DNA of 64,000 nt, from the NCBI GenBank assembly GCA_003212345.1, contig QCPZ01000002.1:62001-126000 (forward strand). Direction: 5' to 3'. The position numbers and the translations under genes were made by a program. Shown in pieces: positions 45,461 to 53,262 of this stretch. Under the pieces are notes generated by a model. That model was not told the DNA's origin, did no database searches, and saw nothing but the letters and a program-made list of their open reading frames with translations. The DNA comes from SAR116 cluster bacterium AG-447-A06. GTDB taxonomy: Bacteria; Pseudomonadota; Alphaproteobacteria; Puniceispirillales; Puniceispirillaceae. Position 1 is the first letter of the stretch. Each line of letters starts with the position of its first letter.

Positions 45461-45634
45461 ATGAACGAGACTTTGTTTGGATCTCCTCTGTTTGCGTCAG
45501 CACTTTTTGGAGTAGCCATGTTTTTCTTCTTCCGTTGGGTTTTTGTGGAGAGATATTCAGCCGAGGAAGCTAAAAACTATGCAATTCTGATTGCCTTTGT
45601 GTGTGCAGTCATTACATGGGGGGCCTTCGGTTGA
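45461..45634 (+). CDS. Very small membrane protein (57 aa)
   Basis: A frame of 57 codons from ATG 45461, with AGAGG 7 bases upstream (and AAGGAG further up). It has two hydrophobic helices: FASALFGVAMFFFFRWVFV and NYAILIAFVCAVITWGAF, joined by a short charged loop (ERYSAEEAK). The good ribosome site and a regular membrane pattern make it a probable gene. No known family was recognised. Confidence 0.6.
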   Translation: MNETLFGSPLFASALFGVAMFFFFRWVFVERYSAEEAKNYAILIAFVCAVITWGAFG

Positions 45635-45680
45635 GTAGCGCGGAAATTTTTGAATAATGTTAGTGTCGAAAAAGTTCACG

Positions 45681-45708
45681 TTGACAGTAATACAATGCTC
45701 TCTAAAAT
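45681..45708 (+). promoter_or_regulatory. Predicted sigma-70 promoter for the cNMP-binding gene
   Basis: A perfect -35 box TTGACA (45681-45686) and a -10 box TAAAAT (45703-45708) with 16-base spacing. The start codon of the cyclic-nucleotide-binding gene lies about 80 bases downstream. It is the best promoter match seen in the window. Confidence 0.55.
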
Positions 45709-45796
45709 TGCAAAGGCGTGAGCGCACTATATAACTGTTTTGACTAACAGACCATCAGCCTCGTCATGATTAATGACGCTTGTGGAAACTTAATCC

Positions 45797-46273
45797 ATGA
45801 AAAATAGTGATGAATTATCAATAAAAACTTGGGAGCCAAACGCTCTAATTTATGATTATGACACACCCTCATTCAATGCTTATTACATAATTGAGGGTGA
45901 AGTTGATATCTTTACCCCGCGGGGGCTCAAGCTTAATACCATTGGCCCTTCCGAAGTTTTTGGTGAGGCTTCACTGTTATTAGACAAAAAACGGTCCGTC
46001 ACTGCTCGCGCAGGAAACGGTGGTGTAAAAACTCAATTGGTTCCCAAAACATATATTGCACATTTACAGGAAGGTTCACCCATACTCTCCGCTCTGCTGC
46101 GAAATGTCCAAATGCGGCTTATTGATTCAAACGAACAAAGTGCGCGATATGCGAGGGATATTGAGAAGCTAATACAGTTAGCAAAGGAACAAAATGAGGT
46201 TTCCAGAGCGGTAACAGATAAACTGGAAACAATCCAAAAACGCATTGAAAATGATTTTTTCTCAGATTACTAA
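45797..46273 (+). CDS. Cyclic-nucleotide-binding domain protein
   Basis: 158 residues with a CRP-type beta-barrel: AYYIIEGEVDIFTPRGLKLNTIG, then the phosphate-binding cassette V-F-G-E-A-S-L-L-L-D-K-K-R-S-V-T-A-R-A. The cassette is FGEASLL plus R-S-V-T-A, near the canonical form, so it could bind cAMP or cGMP. The C-terminal third is a long helix (ARYARDIEKLIQLAKEQNEV) without a helix-turn-helix, so it is not a DNA-binding regulator. It may be a stand-alone sensor that acts through a partner. Confidence 0.8.
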   Translation: MKNSDELSIKTWEPNALIYDYDTPSFNAYYIIEGEVDIFTPRGLKLNTIGPSEVFGEASLLLDKKRSVTARAGNGGVKTQLVPKTYIAHLQEGSPILSALLRNVQMRLIDSNEQSARYARDIEKLIQLAKEQNEVSRAVTDKLETIQKRIENDFFSDY

Positions 46274-46286
46274 GTCATCGTTGTCA

Positions 46287-46409
46287 TTACCAATTCTCTA
46301 GCCAGGCAATTAGACTATCTCTGATACCTGACTCCACCATGAGTGACTGAATATCTGAAGCAAATATAACTAAAATTAATGTTATAACTATTCCAAAGAA
46401 AAAACCCAT
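46287..46409 (-). CDS. Possible very small membrane protein (40 aa)
   Basis: A 40-codon frame: MGFFFGIVITLILVIFAS forms one hydrophobic helix, followed by an amphipathic tail with D-I-Q-S-L-M-V-E-S and ending in W-L-E-N-W. GGAA lies before ATG 46409. It sits between the cNMP gene and tRNA-Ser in a 350-base gap; the remainder of that gap (46410-46623) shows only AT-rich sequence and T-rich runs. It could be a chance frame, because it is so short. Confidence 0.35.
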   Translation of the reverse strand: MGFFFGIVITLILVIFASDIQSLMVESGIRDSLIAWLENW

Positions 46410-46623
46410 ACTTGTTCCATAAAGCCTGATTATCGGGAGAGCTTAGTTTAAGCACATTTTTTGTTAATTACCAAAGTCAACCTACCTACACGGAATACCT
46501 TTTTAATCATTACTGAGTGTCTCAAATCTTTACGTCAAAGCTTTTTGGAGTTTTTTTAGGCAAGGAAAAGCGTCGTCTGATTTTTTTGCGGTAACTAACT
46601 GCTTTTAAAAACAGTAAAAGATA

Positions 46624-46713
46624 TGGCGGAGGGACGGGGATTCGAACCCCGGTGAGGTTTTACCCTCAACACGCTTTCCAAGCGTGCGCCTTAAGCCACT
46701 CGGCCACCCCTCC
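46624..46713 (-). tRNA. tRNA-Ser (anticodon GGA)
   Basis: 90 bases read on the minus strand. The acceptor stem GGAGGGG pairs with TCCCTCC (last pair G-U), the discriminator is G and CCA is encoded. The anticodon stem CACGC/GCGTG holds the loop TTGGAAA with anticodon GGA. A long variable arm, TTGAGGGTAAAACCTCA, and the T arm CGGGG-TTCGAAT-CCCCG complete a class II serine tRNA. It reads UCU and UCC codons. A TATAAT box about 32 bases upstream (46750-46745, minus strand) may be its -10. Confidence 0.97.
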
Positions 46714-46943
46714 AACTTTGAAACGAAATTAACAGGAAGATCTTATTATATTAAACAAATGAATTCAATTTATCTGCCCTCTTTGGTCATTCAACTTTCT
46801 TGCAAGATCATTAAAACTGTACCTACCCAATTAGCAAATTTAAACTCGGTCTTTTTGCTAAGATTTTTGACAATCATAAAGCAAACCTGACATTTTATAA
46901 TTTTCTTGTGTTCAACGAAATATGCAAACATTATGCTTTAGTT

Positions 46944-47312
46944 ATGAAATATGTTTTTAACATCTTCGCCATATTTTTTTTCATCGGAGCAGGCTATGCA
47001 ATCTGGCAGGATTTAACAAACGTTTATACTGCCAGCGTACCACTTGGCAAATTATGGTATTCAAACAACCCCGGATCGTTACAGTTTGCTGAAGCCATTG
47101 TTAGCCGCTACATTGACCCTTGCAGTCTTATCATTGCCCTCGATTGCTCTCCTTTTTTATGGCACCCACTTGTGTCGACAGTTTTAAATTGGCCGGCCGC
47201 GCTTGTCCTATTCGGGCTATGCCTGATCTTCTATTGGTTATCCCGTTCCCAAGAGCGCCCACCTGGACGTAAGGGCAGGGCGCGTGTCTTAAAGCGACAC
47301 GGTGAAAAATAA
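46944..47312 (+). CDS. Conserved-looking hypothetical membrane protein
   Basis: 122 residues if started at ATG 46944. Helix 1 is YVFNIFAIFFFIGAGYAIW, then a loop with LGKLWYSNNPGSLQFAEAIVSRYIDPCSL, and helix 2 lies in WPAALVLFGLCLIFYWLS, followed by a strongly basic tail (PPGRKGRARVLKRH). The ordered NPGSLQFAEA region and two cysteines in the loop suggest conserved function. No ribosome site is clear; GTG 46908 is an alternative start. It is convergent with lepA, 45 bases away. Function unknown. Confidence 0.65.
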   Translation: MKYVFNIFAIFFFIGAGYAIWQDLTNVYTASVPLGKLWYSNNPGSLQFAEAIVSRYIDPCSLIIALDCSPFLWHPLVSTVLNWPAALVLFGLCLIFYWLSRSQERPPGRKGRARVLKRHGEK

Positions 47313-47357
47313 CCTGAATATCTCGAGAGCAACCTTCTCAAACAGCCAGATAATCGC

Positions 47358-49161
47358 TCAATTATCCCCCATCTTCAAGGCCTCAAAAAATGCATTCTGT
47401 GGGATTTCCACCTTACCAAACTGCCGCATCTTTTTTTTCCCCTCTTTCTGCTTTTCGAGTAACTTTTTCTTGCGACTTATATCCCCACCATAACATTTCG
47501 CGGTTACATCTTTTCGCAAAGCCGCAATGGTTTCACGGGCGATCACCTTGCCGCCAATCGCCGCTTGGAGCGCGACCTTGAACATTTGGCGTGGGACGAG
47601 GTCTTTTAGCCGGACGCAAATGGCCCTACCTTTTCCCTCAGCTTGGTCACGATGCACAATCATTGACAAAGCATCCACGGGGTCACCGTTAACAAGAATC
47701 GACACCTTTACGAGGTCACCGACTCGATAGGAGTCAAGGGCGTAATCAAAGCTAGCATAGCCTCGGGTGATTGATTTCAATCGATCATAAAAATCAAACA
47801 CAACCTCGTTGAGCGGTAAACGGTAAACGGCCATTGCCCGATTACCCGCATAAGTCAGATCTATCTGTTCGCCGCGACGTTCGGTACATAGGGTTAAAAC
47901 TGGTCCTAGAAAGTCATCTGGCGTCATAATGGTGGCTTTGATCCATGGCTCTTCAATTGACGATAGACGAGTGACCTCGGGCATGTCGGCAGGGTTGTGA
48001 AGATCCAACTTTTTGCCATCTGTTAGTGTCATTTGATAGACCACCGAGGGGGCAGTTGAAATAAGATCTAAATTAAACTCCCGGGTCAATCGTTCACGAA
48101 TTACTTCCATGTGCAACAATCCCAAAAACCCGCACCGAAAGCCAAAGCCCAACGCCGCAGATGTTTCCGCCTCAAAGGAGAATGACGCATCATTTAATGA
48201 TAATTTCTCAAGGGCCTCACGTAGGCCACTAAAATCATTTGTATCAACAGGAAATAAGCCGCAGAACACCACCTGCACCGAGGGCGCAAAACCGGGCAAC
48301 ACCTCATCAGTTTGACGCCTCTCTTCGGTTATTGTGTCGCCAACTTTCGCATCGGCAACGCGTTTCACCCCGGCATTAATAAAACCAATCTCCCCCGGCC
48401 CGAGCTGATCAAGGGCTATCGGCTTTGGAGCAAACACCCCAACTCGTTCGATCACATGGGTGGCTCCAGTTGCCATCATTCGAATTTTCATGCCTTTTTT
48501 GATTACCCCTTTACGCACTCGAACCAATGTCATGACACCCAAATAAGCGTCGTACCAACTATCAACCAGCAACGCTTGCAACGGCGCATCAGCATCGCCT
48601 TGTGGCGGTGGTAATTTGGTTACAAGAGCTTCAAGAATATCGTTGATACCGTCGCCAGTTTTTGCCGAAGCCGCGATTGCATCACCAGCTGGCAGGCCAA
48701 TTACTTCCTCAATTTGCGTCTTAACCCTCTCAGGTTCGGCAGCTGGAAGATCAATCTTGTTCAGGACAGGAACAATCTCATGGTCAGCATCAATCGCTTG
48801 ATAGACATTGGCCAGCGTTTGCGCTTCAACACCCTGACTGGCATCAACAATAAGGAGGGATCCTTCGCAAGCAGATAAGGATCGTGATACTTCGTAACCA
48901 AAATCAACGTGACCCGGGGTGTCCATTAAATTGAGCACATATTCAATGCCGTCTTGCGCCTTATATTCCAGACGAACTGTCTGCGCTTTAATGGTAATAC
49001 CGCGCTCGCGCTCAATATCCATACTATCAAGAACCTGCTCCTTCATTTCACGGTCACTCAACCCCCCCACAGACCTGAATCAATCTGTCAGCTATCGTTG
49101 ACTTGCCGTGATCAATGTGCGCGATGATTGAGAAATTACGGATTTTTTCAATTTTGGTCAT
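47358..49161 (-). CDS. lepA: Elongation factor 4 (LepA), frameshifted near the N-terminus
   Basis: A translational GTPase that acts on stalled or mispositioned ribosomes. The C-terminal 570 residues are intact in one frame, including [39 protein letters not shown] and a LepA-type C-terminal end. The first 31-33 residues ([16 protein letters not shown], the P-loop) run in another frame from ATG 49161. The frames meet in a run of seven G (minus strand; 49062-49068); with six, the protein would be 600 residues, the usual LepA length. So one extra base breaks the gene or was introduced by sequencing. The listed span covers both parts. Confidence 0.92.
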
Positions 49162-49237
49162 GATTTATGACGCAGTCCCACAAATTGGCTAAAAATGACT
49201 TTTAAGGCATTTCTATACAACAATTTCTTGCGAATTA

Positions 49238-49257
49238 CCGCATTTAATCAAATGCGG
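49238..49257. repeat. Perfect hairpin between lepA and leuA
   Basis: CCGCATTT-AATC-AAATGCGG, an 8-pair perfect stem with a 4-base loop, in the 211-base divergent gap between lepA (minus) and leuA (plus). A run of six T lies 16 bases further on the plus strand, and a TATAAT at 49306-49311 may be the leuA -10. It might be an operator or a weak stop that insulates the divergent promoters. Confidence 0.45.
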
Positions 49258-49372
49258 GAATGAAGATTTAGGATCTTTTTTCTGTTTCCTATTGTTAGTT
49301 GCGCTTATAATCGGATTGTGTACCCTTTGGGGCATTATAAAAAACTTCAGAATTAGGGATTAAGAAAAGCTG

Positions 49373-51055
49373 ATGCCCAGTCTGCGTCATGAAAAATACC
49401 AACCATTTATCGGTCCCGATCTCAGCGACCGGCAATGGCCTAATCAACAGATCAAATCAGCACCTGTTTGGTGTTCGGTCGATTTGCGCGACGGCAACCA
49501 AGCGCTCATCGAGCCCATGGATAGTGTCCGCAAGATGAAAATGTTCGAAATGCTGGTGGCGATGGGCTTTAAAGAAATTGAAGTTGGCTTCCCCGCTGCA
49601 TCAGATACTGATTTCAATTTCCTGCGGGAATTGATTGAAGGTGGTCACGTGCCGGCTGATGTGACGATCCAAGTGCTTACACAAGCACGCGAACATCTGA
49701 TTGATCGGACCGTTGACTCATTACGTGGCGCTCCCAATGCCATTTTGCATCTTTATAATTCGACAAGCACCTTGCAACGGCGGGTTGTCTTTAAAGCAGA
49801 TCGTGACGGCGTTAAGCAAATAGCGACCGACGGAGCAAAGATGGTGGCGGACCGTTTGGCAAATGCTGGAGCAGACAACCTGCGCTTACAATATAGCCCC
49901 GAGAGTTTCACTGGCACTGAACTTGATTACGCGCTTGATGTGTGTGAATCAGTAATGGAGATCTGGCAATCAACCCCTGAAAATCCTACGATTATCAACC
50001 TACCTGCCACAGTTGAAATGTCAGCACCGAATATTTACGCAGACCAAATAGAATGGATGGGCCGCAATTTTAGTGACCGAAAGTCAGTTATTTTGTCACT
50101 GCACCCGCATAATGATCGGGGCTGCGCGGTTGCAGCAACTGAACTTGGGCTAATGGCGGGGGCAGACCGTGTTGAAGGAACTCTATTTGGCAATGGCGAA
50201 CGCACTGGCAATGTAGATCTGGTCACACTTGGTTTAAACATGTTTACTCAAGGTGTTAATCCAAATCTGGACTTTTCTAACATAAATAATTTGATTGAAA
50301 CAGCCGAATTTTGCAACCAATTACCGGTTCACGAACGTCATCCCTATGCCGGAAAATTAGTCCACACCGCATTTTCAGGCAGCCATCAAGATGCAATCCG
50401 AAAAGGTATAGAAGCTCTAGCAGAGGCAAATGACGATGTATGGGAGGTCCCCTATTTACCCATTGATCCCGCGGATATTGGCCGTACATTTGAAGCTATT
50501 ATTCGAGTGAACTCACAATCAGGGAAAGCTGGTGCAGCCTATCTACTTGAAGCGGATCACCACGTACGATTGCCCCGCAAAGCTGAAATTGAATTTTCTA
50601 GCATTGTTCAGAATGAGGCTGACACGACTGGAAAAGAAATTACCAGTCAACGCATCTGGGAACTAGCCGAAGAGCATTACATCAACCCACATGGCCCCTT
50701 TGAGCTTTTGAATTTTGAATCTGGCCGGGCCAGCCGAGCCAGCGAGGCTGAACGTATCACTGCGACGCTGCTGCATGACGGTAGGAAAGTTGACATTAGC
50801 GCTACTGGTAACGGACCGATATCGGCTTTTGTTAATGCCATGCGCAATGAATTTGGGCTTAGCTTCAGGCTTGCTGATTTTGGTCAAAACACCCGTTCAG
50901 CCACATCTAAGGCTGAAGCTGCCGCCTATGTGGAACTGGTACATGACGTAAATGAAACGCAACATTCAGTCTTCGGAGTTGGAATTGATACATCAATTAC
51001 ACTCGCGCCGATCCGTGCTGTGGTTAGTGCCATCAATAAACTAGCAACCCAATAA
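49373..51055 (+). CDS. leuA: 2-isopropylmalate synthase (LeuA type 2)
   Basis: 560 residues, the length of the type 2 enzyme (Corynebacterium-like) rather than the roughly 510-residue E. coli type. The N-terminal catalytic region has WCSVDLRDGNQALIEPM with the metal-binding R-D-G-N-Q, then LHPHNDRGCAVAATELGLMAGADRVEGTLFGNGERTGNVDL, ending in the leucine-binding regulatory domain. It makes the first committed intermediate of leucine synthesis from acetyl-CoA and 2-ketoisovalerate. It stands alone, apart from other leu genes. No leucine-rich leader peptide was seen upstream. Confidence 0.96.
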   Translation: MPSLRHEKYQPFIGPDLSDRQWPNQQIKSAPVWCSVDLRDGNQALIEPMDSVRKMKMFEMLVAMGFKEIEVGFPAASDTDFNFLRELIEGGHVPADVTIQVLTQAREHLIDRTVDSLRGAPNAILHLYNSTSTLQRRVVFKADRDGVKQIATDGAKMVADRLANAGADNLRLQYSPESFTGTELDYALDVCESVMEIWQSTPENPTIINLPATVEMSAPNIYADQIEWMGRNFSDRKSVILSLHPHNDRGCAVAATELGLMAGADRVEGTLFGNGERTGNVDLVTLGLNMFTQGVNPNLDFSNINNLIETAEFCNQLPVHERHPYAGKLVHTAFSGSHQDAIRKGIEALAEANDDVWEVPYLPIDPADIGRTFEAIIRVNSQSGKAGAAYLLEADHHVRLPRKAEIEFSSIVQNEADTTGKEITSQRIWELAEEHYINPHGPFELLNFESGRASRASEAERITATLLHDGRKVDISATGNGPISAFVNAMRNEFGLSFRLADFGQNTRSATSKAEAAAYVELVHDVNETQHSVFGVGIDTSITLAPIRAVVSAINKLATQ

Positions 51056-51070
51056 ACTCACATCATCCCC

Positions 51071-51883
51071 CTATTTGCCCTGCCACTCGGGTTTTCGCTT
51101 TTCTAAAAAGGCACGAACCCCTTCAGCAAAATCAGCACTAACATAGCTGCGTTTTATCAAATCCCGATCATTTGGCAAGGGAACGGCATTACGCAGACGG
51201 CGTAGCCCTTCTAAGCTGGCCTGAATAGTCAAAGGAGCCATCGTTTTCATGCGGTCAGCAATCTCTGTAGCGCGCGCCATCAACGCATGTTGATCAGTTA
51301 GAATCTCATGAACAAAGCCACTTGCAAGCAAGCCATCAGCATCGATTAGTTCAGCAGTCAAAATCATATGAGCAACGCGGGACTCGCCAAATAACGCTGT
51401 GAGGCGCCGCAAATTTGATATTGCTAGGCAATTGCCAAGGGTGCGGGCAATTGGCATCCCTACAACCGCGGCAGTACTGGCAACTCGAACATGGGCTGCA
51501 GATGCAATCACCAGTCCACCTCCCGTCACAGCACCGTGAAGCGCGGCTATCACCGGCACTTTGCATGTCTCAATATGACTGATTACAGTCTCCATCTGGG
51601 CTTCGTAAGCCTGCCCGTCCTCGGCACTGGTAAAATCAGTAAATTGGCCAATATCAGTCCCCGCGGCAAAGGCTTTGTCGCCAGCACCTGAAATGATAAT
51701 GGCTTTAATATGTCTGCTATCATCAGCCGTGCCAGCTATGGAGCAAATCTCCGCGAGATTTTCATACATATTGAACGTTAGAGAATTGCGAGAATTCGGC
51801 CGGTTCAAAATCACATGGGCAATATGATTGTTAATATGAACAAGTAGTTCATCACAATCAGTGTGCATGTTATTGGTACTCAT
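51071..51883 (-). CDS. Enoyl-CoA hydratase/isomerase family protein
   Basis: 270 residues with the crotonase fold: ILNRPNSRNSLT, the oxyanion-hole segment AFAAGTDIGQF, and VIAALHGAVTGGGLVIASAAHVRVAS. In place of the usual second glutamate region it reads GMPIARTLGNCLAI, so the catalytic acids of a classic hydratase (E-G-T-x-x-G at the second site) are not obvious. It may thus act as an isomerase, hydrolase or lyase. It is convergent with leuA, 15 bases apart. CoA-ester substrate is likely; its identity is unknown. Confidence 0.82.
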   Translation of the reverse strand: MSTNNMHTDCDELLVHINNHIAHVILNRPNSRNSLTFNMYENLAEICSIAGTADDSRHIKAIIISGAGDKAFAAGTDIGQFTDFTSAEDGQAYEAQMETVISHIETCKVPVIAALHGAVTGGGLVIASAAHVRVASTAAVVGMPIARTLGNCLAISNLRRLTALFGESRVAHMILTAELIDADGLLASGFVHEILTDQHALMARATEIADRMKTMAPLTIQASLEGLRRLRNAVPLPNDRDLIKRSYVSADFAEGVRAFLEKRKPEWQGK

Positions 51884-51947
51884 GTTGCCGCCCTCTCAAT
51901 CACAACCTAGCCTGGTGTGCGCTTGCAACGCCAGCGCTTTGCCCCAT

Positions 51948-53120
51948 CTAATCACCTTTAAGTATATTCATCGCCGCATCAACGCCACCTTTTTGGTGCG
52001 GTATATCCGCTTTCGAGAGGCCCATTTCAACCCCGCTTAAAGTACCGAGCAGCATTAGATCATTAAAATCACCAAGATGGCCAATCCGGAAAACCTTTCC
52101 AGCCAACCGTGATAAACCATTACCAAGCGACATATTAAAGTGTTTTAGAACACCGGCACGAAATGCATCAGCATCGTATCCATCCGGAAGAAGCACCGCA
52201 GTCAACGAGCTAGAAAAATCTTTTGGTTCCTGACATAGCACTTCAAGCCCCCATGCCTGCACCGCTTTTCGCGTGGCAGCGGCATGCCGATCATGCCGCC
52301 GGAACACATTTTCGAGCCCCTCCTCATGCAACATATCGATAGCTTCGGCTAGTCCGTATAAAAGGTTGGTTGCGGGAGTGTAGGGAAAAGCGCCTTCCTT
52401 GTTAGCAGCAATCTGGTCTTCCCAATCCCAATAACTTCGGCGCATGCCACCTTTGCGGGCCAAAGCCAACGCCTTTTCCGATACGGCATTAAATGACAGT
52501 CCGGGCGGCAGCATTAGCCCCTTTTGCGAACCGGCAACCGTAACATCCACGCCCCATTCATCGTGTCGGTAATCAATCGAACCCAAGGATGAGATTGTAT
52601 CGACAAGTAGTAGTGCGGTATGATCAGCATTATCCATTGCCAAACGAACATCAGCAATCCGCGAGGTTGATCCAGTTGAAGTTTCATTATGTACAACACA
52701 AACGGCTTTGATGCGTTGGTCCATATCCTGCCTAAGTCGATCTTCGATTTGCTGCGGATCAACCCCACGGCGCCAATCCGTCGTAAGAAACTCGGTCTCA
52801 ATACCAAGTCGTGTCGCCATCTTGTGCCACAGACTCGCAAAATGGCCAGTCTCAACCATGAGCACTAAATCGCCATCTTGCAAACAATTTACCAAAGCTG
52901 ACTCCCACGCCCCAGTCCCAGATGCCGGAAAAATTACGGTATGGCTTTTTGTTTTGAAGATAGTTTTCATACCAGCAAGACATTTTGTGCCAATTTCAGA
53001 AAATTGCGGTCCACGGTGATCAATCGTCGGGTAATCCATTGCCCGAAGGATGCGATCTGGCACATTCGTGGGACCAGGTATCTGAAGAAAATGGCGGCCA
53101 GCATTGTAAGATTTGGACAT
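51948..53120 (-). CDS. Serine-glyoxylate-type class V aminotransferase
   Basis: 390 residues. The opening FLQIPGPTNVPDRILRAMDYPTIDHRGPQF is the hallmark of serine/alanine-glyoxylate aminotransferases. The PLP lysine is in VTVAGSQKGLMLPPGLSF, and PATNLLYGLAEAIDMLHEEG follows. It converts serine and glyoxylate to hydroxypyruvate and glycine, or alanine in the AGAT variant. ATG 53120 is preferred, since GGAG lies 9-10 bases upstream; an extra start at 53135 would include it. It is divergent from a 2-hydroxyacid oxidase with a GntR site between them. Confidence 0.88.
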   Translation of the reverse strand: MSKSYNAGRHFLQIPGPTNVPDRILRAMDYPTIDHRGPQFSEIGTKCLAGMKTIFKTKSHTVIFPASGTGAWESALVNCLQDGDLVLMVETGHFASLWHKMATRLGIETEFLTTDWRRGVDPQQIEDRLRQDMDQRIKAVCVVHNETSTGSTSRIADVRLAMDNADHTALLLVDTISSLGSIDYRHDEWGVDVTVAGSQKGLMLPPGLSFNAVSEKALALARKGGMRRSYWDWEDQIAANKEGAFPYTPATNLLYGLAEAIDMLHEEGLENVFRRHDRHAAATRKAVQAWGLEVLCQEPKDFSSSLTAVLLPDGYDADAFRAGVLKHFNMSLGNGLSRLAGKVFRIGHLGDFNDLMLLGTLSGVEMGLSKADIPHQKGGVDAAMNILKGD

Positions 53121-53234
53121 AAAGCAATTCTCCATTTCAAAATGATGGCCTGCTTATCGAAAGAGCCTTTTATTTAGTTGCTTCAAACACGCAAGATTGT
53201 GTTTGAGTATTTCTTTGTATAACTATAAAATATA

Positions 53235-53246
53235 ATTGTATACAAT
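53235..53246. promoter_or_regulatory. GntR/FCD-type operator
   Basis: ATTGTATACAAT is a perfect 12-base palindrome in the gap between the aminotransferase and the FAD/Fe-S oxidase, 17 bases before the oxidase ATG. It fits the T-x-G-T-x-x-A-C-x-A consensus bound by FadR/FCD-class GntR regulators. A regulator of that class is encoded at the end of the same operon. The site would overlap the oxidase promoter or leader and could control both divergent genes. Confidence 0.65.
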
Positions 53247-53262
53247 ATTCTAGGTGTCTCTT

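Noticed and set aside
46598-46615. Terminator hairpin just downstream of tRNA-Ser
   Set aside because: The near-palindrome is AT-rich with a mismatch and has no T tract on the minus strand, so support is too weak.
49162-49372. Leucine leader peptide attenuator before leuA
   Set aside because: No short frame with leucine codon runs and no paired terminator/antiterminator were seen.
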